Assembly: GCA_022736495.1 (NCBI GenBank)
Contig: DZCR01000214.1
Span: 1-5,155, forward strand
Length of the DNA: 5,155 nucleotides
Origin: Desulfobacca acetoxidans
Lineage (GTDB): Bacteria; Desulfobacterota; Desulfobaccia; Desulfobaccales; 0-14-0-80-60-11
Direction of reading: 5' to 3'
Part shown: piece by piece, positions 1 through 5,155 of the stretch
How the letters are laid out: each line of letters begins with the position of its first letter
How positions within the stretch are numbered: position 1 is the stretch's first letter
Made by a program: the position numbers and the translations under genes
Notes under the pieces: model-generated
Told to the model about the DNA's origin: nothing
The model's input: the letters and a program-made list of their open reading frames with translations, nothing else
Database searches by the model: none

Positions 1-134
1 GGCCGAAGTGGCAGGATGAGTTGCAGGCCCTGCATACATGTTCACCGGCTGTCAATCTCCAGCATGTTTTGACCATGGAACAACTACTTCCTTTTTCATT
101 CGCCCGCCGCGCCTTGCTGACCTTTGCACGGTGA
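1..134 (+). CDS. C-terminal end of an upstream protein, cut by the window edge
   Basis: An open frame enters at the left edge (first full codon at base 3) and ends at the TGA at 132-134, giving 43 residues that begin PKWQDELQAL and end RRALLTFAR. The other two forward frames close early (TGA at 16-18 and 70-72). Codon choice here is moderately GC-ending, as in the genes downstream, so it reads like a genuine gene tail. The pattern of a conserved Asn followed by Leu-rich residues and Glu-x-Leu-Leu (VNLQHVLTMEQLL) is faintly like the C-terminal helices of clamp-loader delta-prime (HolB) proteins, but this is too short to name. It lies 218 nt upstream of the next likely start and need not belong to the same operon. 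That it is a coding tail is moderately likely; its identity is unknown. Confidence 0.45.
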   Translation, partial: PKWQDELQALHTCSPAVNLQHVLTMEQLLPFSFARRALLTFAR

Positions 135-342
135 GAGAAAAACTTCCGTATTGAAGATCATTTCGCAAGAGGCTCTGAATACTCCCCCTTTCAAGACTGT
201 TGTCTTCCTGTTGTAAATCTGCCGGATCTTCCGCTGACCTCTTTAACACAAAATTCATCAAACCATGGCGTAATCCTAAAACCGGCTCTGTAGAGTGTGA
301 TAACGAATTTGAACTCTCGTTTTCAACTTTTCCTTCAGATCT

Positions 343-349
343 GGTGAAG
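343..349 (+). promoter_or_regulatory. Ribosome binding site that favours the ATG at 353
   Basis: GGTGA at 343-347 (overlapping GAAG at 346-349) lies 5 nt before the ATG at 353. The frame stays open back to a TTG at 200, but the bases before that TTG (CTTTCAAGACTG) contain no Shine-Dalgarno-like sequence. The 51 residues encoded between the two also look like translated leader (Ser/Cys/Asn-rich, AT-richer codons) and not like protein. This supports starting the large gene at 353. Confidence 0.45.
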
Positions 350-352
350 ATT

Positions 353-2815
353 ATGCCCCTTTCTTTGTGCCGCAGCGAAGATGAGTCATCCGACCTTGAA
401 TACCTGGCGGAACAGTTTAGAAAAGAGACCCTGCAAAAACTTCACCCCCATCCCTTCAGCGCCACTGACACCACCGTCGGCGTGGAAAACGAGCTGCAGG
501 CGGCGGTTATCGGCCCCAAAGAGCAGGTTGATCTGGCCGTCACCATAGAGCAGTCCAACTATTTTCAGAATCTGGCGCGGCGGGCGGCCCGAGGGGACAT
601 GTCCTTTTCTCTGGTCGCCGATCTCCGTCATTTTCTGGATGAAAACAGGGAGCAGATCTGGGAGAACAGTTGGGTTCGTTTCCCCCGGAATTTGCTTTCA
701 CGCCATGCTGAGGCAATCCTCCAACACGATCTCCTTGCCGATAAATCCAGCCCCGGCGGGAGCAAACGCACCGACTGCCACCGCTTCCTGTTTAGCAATC
801 AGGGGGAAGAGTGGCTGCGCGTCCCGGTCAGCTATCTGCTCAAACTTGCCCTTGCCGATGCCATTAGCAACGGTCAAGACCGCTCCCTGGGAAGGAGTTC
901 CGGGGGGCGGGCTGAGGCCACAGGGACAAGAGATGATGGCGGTTGTTCAGATCTGAATTTTCCGATCTTTTTGCAGATCGGAAAACGGTTGATGGAGCAC
1001 CTGATCAGCGACAACACCTCGCCTGAAATCACCTCTTTTCTCGTGACCGGCTCCCAGCATGGTGAACTGCCGGGCCTGGAGGCGGCCAAGGAGACCGCCA
1101 GGCGTTTTTTTGTGATCCAGCTCCTGGTACAATATGCCAATCAGCAGTTTCATCTGCAGCAACACGGCCAGACCTGCCATCTGTATCTGGCCCCCAATCC
1201 ACCGCTTCGTCAAAAACAACTCAACGATCTGGTTTCCGATTCTTTCTACCGGGAATTGTTTCTCAATCCTTGTCTGTCAGGCTGGCACCGTGGGGAGGAA
1301 AAAAATCACTACATGGCCCTCTGTCACCGCACCCTGTCGCGGAGCCAGCTCAATACCATCGCCAAGCTCAAGGAGGCGGGCATTATCACCAACAACCTGG
1401 TTATCCTGCCTAACACCTCTAATACCTGCCTGGCCAATAACGGCGTGCATGTCACCCTCGGCAGCAAGACCCTGAGCCGCTGCTTCGCCGGGTACGACCG
1501 GTTGGGCAATCAGTCTGGCAGTCGCTGTGAAAAATATTTCGGCGATCTGGTCATCAAGATTGTGGAACATTTTCTCCCGCTTTTCGTTACCACCGTCTCG
1601 GCCTCCCCCTATCGTCTCAGTTTCAGTGATTTTCACCCCGAAAAGGCGTTGGGTTTTCTTCCTCACGAGCTTGATTACACCCATCTGCGGATGCTCTGGC
1701 GGCGCTGGAAGAAAAAGGCCCATGTCCGATTTTGCGGCCGGGCCATGACTCCCCTGGGCCCGGAAAAGCTGGACCGCTTTACCAGCAGGCTCCTGCGGCT
1801 GCAAGGCGATTATATCCCCGATGTCCGCCTTATTGATTATCTGGTCGCCCTGCAGAGTGTGGAGCACAGCCCGGCCCTTGATGGTCTGGTCGGCAATCAG
1901 GATCGCCTGAAAAAAGATCTGGCCGAGATGGGGGTCTTTGATGCCCACATGGCCATGTATCTGCCTTATCGTCTGCGCGAGTTCGACAAGATGGGATTCT
2001 CCGGTTTCGAGGGCCGTCACTATTCGCTCTTTCCGCGCCTGCTGACCGATATGAGCATGGCCATCAACATGCAGACCATCATCACCGCCCTGGCCTACCA
2101 CTGGGTTGCCACCGGCTCCATCCGCCATCACCATATCCCTGACAATACCTTTGTCGAAAGCGAACGGCGGCAGATCTTTTTTGCGACCTCCATCGGACTG
2201 CCGACCTTTTTTGTCCATGCCGACACCAAGAACCATCTCCTCCGGCGTATCCTGGGCCGGGTCAAAGGGCAGCGTCACAGCCGCAGGTACAAGGGCTATA
2301 TCCGCGTGGGGATTGGTGCGTATCAGAAGGCCTGCCTGCAAACCCTTTCCGAAGAAGGCGGCTGGCTGCTGGAGGCGGCCGGGGTGAGGGAAGAACTGGC
2401 ATCCATGGGCATGATCCTTGATCATCAACAGGAGACGGCCGCCGAACGGCTCACCACCAATATCCTGAACAGCAATGGGCTGCGCGGCAACGCCATTGAT
2501 GTGGATGCCGCCAGATTCAATCAGGCCACGGAATGCTACTACCGGACCGATCTCTGGAAGGAGCACATGGCGGAAGGTCTGCGGGTGCTGGCGGAAGACG
2601 GCCTTCAGTTTGACCGCGATGGTGTCCAGCAACTGGGCAGAATGGCGGGCATTGTCACCGGCGGTTGTTCCGCCGCAACCTGCATTGACCAGCTCGGCGC
2701 CAAGGTCATCAGCGGACAGGCGACAGGGGTGGAGTTGCAACGCCTGATCCTGCTCTCCCTGCTCATCGTTGAACAAAAACAGCGCTGGCAGGATAAAAAT
2801 ACCAGCCATCAATAA
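353..2815 (+). CDS. Large uncharacterised protein, possibly a GCS-like carboxylate-amine ligase
   Basis: This 820-residue protein is not one I can name. It has no signal peptide and no clear membrane helices, so it is probably cytosolic. Short motifs recall the glutamate-cysteine ligase/GCS2 fold: TVGVENEL at 41-48 (the GVExEL strand whose Glu residues bind metal and nucleotide in that fold), NNGVHVTLG at 362-370 (like the HVHVG-type metal-binding strand), GFEGRHYSLF at 551-560 (like the E-F-R segment) and ESERRQIFFATSIGL at 602-616 (like the ENRWRAARYGL helix of YbdK-type ligases). Their order matches the family, but the protein is about twice the usual 370-450 residues and the spacing between motifs is large. 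Residues 173-200 are a Gly/Ser/Arg/Asp-rich stretch that looks like an inserted loop. The C-terminal 200 residues are helical and match nothing I recognise. I prefer the ATG at 353 over the TTG at 200 because of the upstream GGTGA. It is 33 nt from the PSD-family gene and probably co-transcribed with it. That it is a real gene is near certain; the ligase suggestion is inference at about 0.35. Confidence 0.85.
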   Translation: MPLSLCRSEDESSDLEYLAEQFRKETLQKLHPHPFSATDTTVGVENELQAAVIGPKEQVDLAVTIEQSNYFQNLARRAARGDMSFSLVADLRHFLDENREQIWENSWVRFPRNLLSRHAEAILQHDLLADKSSPGGSKRTDCHRFLFSNQGEEWLRVPVSYLLKLALADAISNGQDRSLGRSSGGRAEATGTRDDGGCSDLNFPIFLQIGKRLMEHLISDNTSPEITSFLVTGSQHGELPGLEAAKETARRFFVIQLLVQYANQQFHLQQHGQTCHLYLAPNPPLRQKQLNDLVSDSFYRELFLNPCLSGWHRGEEKNHYMALCHRTLSRSQLNTIAKLKEAGIITNNLVILPNTSNTCLANNGVHVTLGSKTLSRCFAGYDRLGNQSGSRCEKYFGDLVIKIVEHFLPLFVTTVSASPYRLSFSDFHPEKALGFLPHELDYTHLRMLWRRWKKKAHVRFCGRAMTPLGPEKLDRFTSRLLRLQGDYIPDVRLIDYLVALQSVEHSPALDGLVGNQDRLKKDLAEMGVFDAHMAMYLPYRLREFDKMGFSGFEGRHYSLFPRLLTDMSMAINMQTIITALAYHWVATGSIRHHHIPDNTFVESERRQIFFATSIGLPTFFVHADTKNHLLRRILGRVKGQRHSRRYKGYIRVGIGAYQKACLQTLSEEGGWLLEAAGVREELASMGMILDHQQETAAERLTTNILNSNGLRGNAIDVDAARFNQATECYYRTDLWKEHMAEGLRVLAEDGLQFDRDGVQQLGRMAGIVTGGCSAATCIDQLGAKVISGQATGVELQRLILLSLLIVEQKQRWQDKNTSHQ
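869..952 (+). other. Low-complexity, loop-like segment inside the large protein
   Basis: These bases encode residues 173-200 of the large protein, a stretch dominated by Gly, Ser, Arg, Asp and Thr (SLGRSSGGRAEATGTRDDGG). It sits between two hydrophobic helical segments (YLLKLALADAI and FPIFLQIGKRLMEHLI). The composition suggests a solvent-exposed loop or linker. If homologues lack it, it is a lineage-specific insertion. Confidence 0.35.
958..985. repeat. Perfect 11-bp inverted repeat inside the large gene
   Basis: TTTTCCGATCT at 958-968 and AGATCGGAAAA at 975-985 are exact reverse complements separated by a 6-nt loop (TTTTGC). The hairpin begins 5 nt after the codons for the low-complexity loop. 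The reading frame runs through it without interruption (NFPIFLQIGK). It could be chance, an mRNA structure or a scar of an insertion. Confidence 0.5.
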
Positions 2816-2839
2816 AGGCGTTATTCCGCGCACCGTAAA

Positions 2840-2845
2840 AGGAAG
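2840..2845 (+). promoter_or_regulatory. Ribosome binding site of the PSD-family gene
   Basis: AGGAAG within AAAAGGAAG ends 3 nt before the ATG at 2849, with the AGGA core 5 nt away. It is the only strong Shine-Dalgarno in the 33-nt gap after the stop at 2813-2815, and it fixes the start of the decarboxylase gene. Confidence 0.6.
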
Positions 2846-2848
2846 TAT

Positions 2849-3865
2849 ATGCAACAGCATCAATATGTTATCAGAGAATCCGGTGAAGTTATCACCGAAC
2901 AGTTGATCGGTGACCGCTCCATCTCCTGGCTTTATAGCCGGGTGCGGGAACATACCCCGGCCATGTTCAAGGCCTTGACTTCAAGCCATATGTCCAGCCT
3001 GCTCGGATATTTCCACTTCAATATGGGGCTGGATCAGAAAAGAGGCAAGGGCATGGACTTATTGACCAGCATGGGCGCGGACTGGCGGGAGTGTGTCGCC
3101 CCGCCTCATGCCTTTGATACCCCCCGCAAGGTCTTTGAGCGGATGATCCGGTACTGGGAGTTACGTCCCATGGACGATGATCCGCAAACGCTGGTCTCGC
3201 CCGCCGATGCCAAGGTCTTGATCGGGTCGCTCATCACCACGCCCCAGTTGTTCGTCAAGGAAAAATTCTTCAGCGTTGAAGAGTTGCTGGGCAAGGAAAA
3301 ACAGTGGGTCAACGAGTTTTATCATGGTGACTTTGCGATCTTCCGTCTGACCCCGGATAAATATCATTACAATCACCTGCCGGTCAGCGGGGTGGTGGTG
3401 GACACCTATGAAATAGATGGCCGGTATCATTCCTGCAATCCCGGGGCGGTCATGGCCATTGCCGCATTGTATTCCAAAAACAAGCGGATTGTGACCATTA
3501 TCGACACCAGCGTCACCGGCGGCTCTCAGGTCGGGTTGGTGGCCATGATCGAGGTGGTGGCGCTGATGATCGGCGATATCGTTCAGTGTTACAGCACAAC
3601 CCGCTATGATGACCCCCAGCCGGTGCGGGTAGGCATGTTTGTGGAAAAAGGGTGCCCCAAGAGCCTGTACCGTCCGGGAAGCTCCACTGACATCCTCCTC
3701 TTTCAGGCGGGCGCGATGGAGTTTTGTGAGGATCTGCGCATGAATGTCAGACGCCAGGACGTGCAGAGCCGATTTTCATCCGGCCTACAATCCCCCCTGG
3801 TGGAGACGGATATCAAGGTGCGCTCCAGCATCGGCAGGTCGCGGAGTGGTGGGGTGACGGATTGA
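2849..3865 (+). CDS. Phosphatidylserine decarboxylase family protein (pyruvoyl enzyme)
   Basis: A 338-residue member of the PSD family, which cleaves itself to create a pyruvoyl cofactor and decarboxylates phosphatidylserine to phosphatidylethanolamine at the inner membrane. Hallmarks in order are RYWELRPMDDDPQTLVSPADAKV (residues 101-123; the SPAD Asp at 120 belongs to the catalytic triad), the RLTPDKYHYNHLPVSG block (166-181) with His173 and His176 matching the YHRVHMP motif, and YRPGSSTDILLF (274-285) with the self-cleavage site at GSST (277-280). The tail after the processing site is long, about 58 residues, and would form the small alpha chain; its last 30 residues are Ser/Arg-rich. Residues 20-60 resemble the N-terminal amphipathic helices of PSDs. 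All catalytic positions are present, so I expect an active decarboxylase. Because relatives such as PsiD act on free amino acids, and because the neighbours are unusual, the substrate may not be phosphatidylserine. For that reason I do not assign the symbol psd. Confidence 0.9.
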   Translation: MQQHQYVIRESGEVITEQLIGDRSISWLYSRVREHTPAMFKALTSSHMSSLLGYFHFNMGLDQKRGKGMDLLTSMGADWRECVAPPHAFDTPRKVFERMIRYWELRPMDDDPQTLVSPADAKVLIGSLITTPQLFVKEKFFSVEELLGKEKQWVNEFYHGDFAIFRLTPDKYHYNHLPVSGVVVDTYEIDGRYHSCNPGAVMAIAALYSKNKRIVTIIDTSVTGGSQVGLVAMIEVVALMIGDIVQCYSTTRYDDPQPVRVGMFVEKGCPKSLYRPGSSTDILLFQAGAMEFCEDLRMNVRRQDVQSRFSSGLQSPLVETDIKVRSSIGRSRSGGVTD

Positions 3866-3886
3866 AGTTTATGTGTCGAATTTTTT

Positions 3887-3892
3887 GGGAGA
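3887..3892 (+). promoter_or_regulatory. Ribosome binding site that sets the start of the Lgt-like gene at 3900
   Basis: GGGAGA lies 7 nt before the ATG at 3900, an ideal spacing. The same frame could begin at a GTG at 3873, only 7 nt after the preceding stop, but no comparable site precedes it and the GGGAGA would then lie inside the coding region. The extra nine residues (MSNFLGDSI) would also sit in front of a clean N-terminal membrane helix. Confidence 0.6.
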
Positions 3893-3899
3893 CTCTATC

Positions 3900-4952
3900 A
3901 TGACGGAGTGGGTTTTTATCGTGTTTCTCGGCCTGATCTTCTTGGGTCTGTTTGTCTGGGGCTTTCGTTCTCTTCCCGATGAACAATGGCAGATGCTGGC
4001 CGTGATCCCCCTGAAAAAAGAAGAAGGGCGCTGGCGCGGCATGAATCTGACCTATTACGGATTCCTCATTGCCGGGGCCACCGCCACCGCCGCCCTTGTC
4101 ACTCTGATCCTGTTGGAGAGCGCGGCCATGCCTCTGCCGGGAGTTCTGGCGGTGTTCCTGCTGCTTTTTGCCGTCTGCCTGCCTGCTTCCAGGCTTCTGG
4201 CCCGGCTGGTGGAGAAAAAGCGTCATACCTTTACGGTGGGCGGGGCATTTTTCTGCGGACTCCTCTTTGCCCCCTGGGCCATCATCGCCGTTAATCTGGG
4301 GCTGCGGGCGTTTGGGGGCCCAGAGTTACATCTGATGGTGGTGCTTTCGGCCCTGTCCATCGGCTATGTCCTGGGCGAGGGGCTGGGCAGACTGGCCTGT
4401 GTCAGTTTTGGCTGTTGTTACGGCAAACCCTTGAAGGATTGCCCCTGGTTGATCCGTAAGACCTTCGATCGCTGCTCTTTTGTCTTTACCGGGGCCACCA
4501 AAAAGGTCGCCTATGAGGGGGGATTGGCCGGGGAAAAGCTGATTCCGATCCAGGCCATCACCTGCGCCCTCTATGTCCTCACTGCCCTGCTGTCCATCCA
4601 TCTGTTTCTGTCGGGACACTATCCGGCCGCCTTTCTCCTCTGCCTGATAGTGTCCCAGGTCTGGCGGTTTCTCTCCGAGACCATGCGGGCCGATTTTCGC
4701 GGTTTTGGCCGGATTTCGGTGTACCAGAAGATGAGCCTTTTCGCCCTGCCTTATGCCGCGATCCTGGCGGCCCTCCTGCCGACGGCGGAGTTGCCGCTTC
4801 CCTCCATCCTTCAGGGCCTTGCCGTTTTCGGCCAGCCCATCCCGATGATCAGCGTCCAACTCCTCTGGCTGCTCATTTTTTTCATCTTTGGCCGCAGCAC
4901 AGTCACTTCCTCCACCGTTTCCTTTCAACTCGTGAGCGACAACCAGATTTGA
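3900..4952 (+). CDS. Divergent Lgt-like (prolipoprotein diacylglyceryl transferase family) membrane protein
   Basis: A 350-residue polytopic inner-membrane protein with about eight or nine hydrophobic helices (roughly 3-22, 52-73, 79-100, 112-136, 143-160, 217-236, 240-256, 276-295, 316-331). Lgt moves diacylglycerol from phosphatidylglycerol to the lipobox Cys of pre-lipoproteins. The family core is visible: GG at 114-115, GEGLGRLACVSFGCCYGKP at 159-177 in place of the Lgt signature, IPIQ at 215-218 where Lgt has HPTQ, and RFLSETMRADF at 256-266. Compared with E. coli Lgt, Arg143 (here 164), Gly154 (175) and apparently Arg239 (263) are kept, while His103 is Val113, Asn146 is Cys167 and Glu151 is Cys172. 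It is 60-90 residues longer than typical Lgt (an added N-terminal helix and a long loop at 23-50). I read it as a specialised Lgt relative, not the housekeeping lgt. The start at 3900 is chosen for its ribosome binding site. It follows the decarboxylase gene by 34 nt and is probably the last gene of the operon. Confidence 0.75.
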   Translation: MTEWVFIVFLGLIFLGLFVWGFRSLPDEQWQMLAVIPLKKEEGRWRGMNLTYYGFLIAGATATAALVTLILLESAAMPLPGVLAVFLLLFAVCLPASRLLARLVEKKRHTFTVGGAFFCGLLFAPWAIIAVNLGLRAFGGPELHLMVVLSALSIGYVLGEGLGRLACVSFGCCYGKPLKDCPWLIRKTFDRCSFVFTGATKKVAYEGGLAGEKLIPIQAITCALYVLTALLSIHLFLSGHYPAAFLLCLIVSQVWRFLSETMRADFRGFGRISVYQKMSLFALPYAAILAALLPTAELPLPSILQGLAVFGQPIPMISVQLLWLLIFFIFGRSTVTSSTVSFQLVSDNQI

Positions 4953-4961
4953 TGGCGGCGG

Positions 4962-5003
4962 AAAAAAGCGGATAGGGCGAATTAATTCGCTCTGCTTAGT
5001 TTT
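4962..5003 (+). terminator. Terminator-like hairpin after the Lgt-like gene
   Basis: Ten bases past the stop, AGGGCGA (4974-4980) pairs with TCGCTCT (4987-4993) with one G-T wobble, around ATTAAT. The centre GCGAATTAATTCGC (4977-4990) is a perfect 14-bp palindrome. The stem extends through AAGC (4966-4969) pairing with GCTT (4994-4997) if GGAT is bulged, and TTTT follows at 5000-5003. A-run upstream and T-run downstream fit an intrinsic terminator, but the T-run is short. A protein-binding palindrome is the alternative. Confidence 0.4.
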
Positions 5004-5035
5004 GATAATTTCCACGAAACTCTTGCATCTCACAT

Positions 5036-5094
5036 AAAAGGGGTCGGAGTAAAATTGTTTCTAAGTTGTTTTGATTTTTACTCTGACCCCTTTT
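5036..5094. repeat. 19-bp inverted repeat (REP/IS-end-like hairpin)
   Basis: AAAAGGGGTCGGAGTAAAA (5036-5054) and TTTTACTCTGACCCCTTTT (5076-5094) are inverted copies over 19 bp with a single difference at 5046/5084 that still gives a G-U pair in RNA. The loop is 21 nt and AT-rich. GCTTTTT follows the second arm, so it could also stop transcription. From memory, GGGGTCAGAGTAAAA-type repeats are dispersed in proteobacterial genomes and often flank REP-associated tyrosine transposase (Y1) genes. No transposase is visible here, so this may be a solitary repeat, a non-autonomous element or one end of an element continuing to the right. Confidence 0.6.
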
Positions 5095-5155
5095 GCTTTT
5101 TAACAAATTTTTCAAGATTATTTAACGAAATTTTGGTATGTTACAGAAATTTCTC

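Noticed and set aside
151..181. TTGAAG ... TGAATA as a sigma-70 promoter for the operon
   Set aside because: The spacing is 19 nt and the -10 match is poor. No sigma-54 type TGGC-N8-TTGC site was found either, so I leave the promoter unassigned.
52..261. Minus-strand 69-codon open frame in the leader region
   Set aside because: It overlaps the tail of the upstream gene, has no clear ribosome binding site or recognisable motif, and its composition is not protein-like.
1277..2953. Antisense open frame of 558 codons on the minus strand across the large gene
   Set aside because: It lies opposite a well-supported gene, has a Pro/Gly/His/Gln-rich composition typical of the reverse reading of GC-rich coding DNA, and shows no recognisable motif. 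It arises from codon bias in the sense gene.
3873..3899. GTG at 3873 as the start of the Lgt-like protein
   Set aside because: It lies 7 nt after the preceding stop without its own ribosome binding site, while GGGAGA sits 7 nt before the ATG at 3900.
4326..5033. Minus-strand 235-codon open frame opposite the Lgt-like gene
   Set aside because: Highly charged, Gly/Gln/Lys-rich sequence is the mirror of a hydrophobic membrane protein gene; no motif or family resemblance.
5138..5155. ATG at 5138 as the start of a next gene
   Set aside because: Only six codons are inside the window, and the bases before it (AACGAAATTTTGGT) carry no convincing Shine-Dalgarno sequence.

Overview
The window is gene-dense, with GC-rich third codon positions and one coding strand. 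The style (a pyruvoyl decarboxylase of the phosphatidylserine decarboxylase family beside an Lgt-like membrane protein of the GCC-Y-G type) suggests a Gram-negative bacterium. My guess is a Desulfobacterota/deltaproteobacterial lineage such as a Desulfobulbales-like organism. That assignment rests on overall impression and not on a marker gene.

Layout: (1) 1-134, the last 43 codons of an upstream gene that runs into the window. (2) 135-352, a more AT-rich leader with no convincing promoter. (3) 353-2815, a large protein of about 820 aa that I cannot name; it carries short motifs reminiscent of glutamate-cysteine-ligase (GCS)-type carboxylate-amine ligases. (4) 2849-3865, a phosphatidylserine decarboxylase family enzyme with the Asp, His and GSS(T) self-processing motifs intact. 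(5) 3900-4952, a polytopic membrane protein distantly related to prolipoprotein diacylglyceryl transferase (Lgt) in which several catalytic positions are replaced, two by cysteine. (6) 4953-5155, a non-coding tail with a terminator-like hairpin at 4962-5003 and a 19-bp inverted repeat at 5036-5094 that looks like a dispersed mobile-element-type repeat.

The three complete genes are co-directional with gaps of 33 and 34 nt, each with its own Shine-Dalgarno sequence, so they probably form one operon. Two of the three belong to phospholipid-handling families. The most interesting reading, which is inference, is a small cassette that makes or attaches an amino-lipid or amine-bearing envelope component: a ligase-like cytosolic enzyme, a pyruvoyl-dependent decarboxylase and a membrane lipid-transferase-like protein. 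No CRISPR, rRNA, tRNA or complete transposase was seen.
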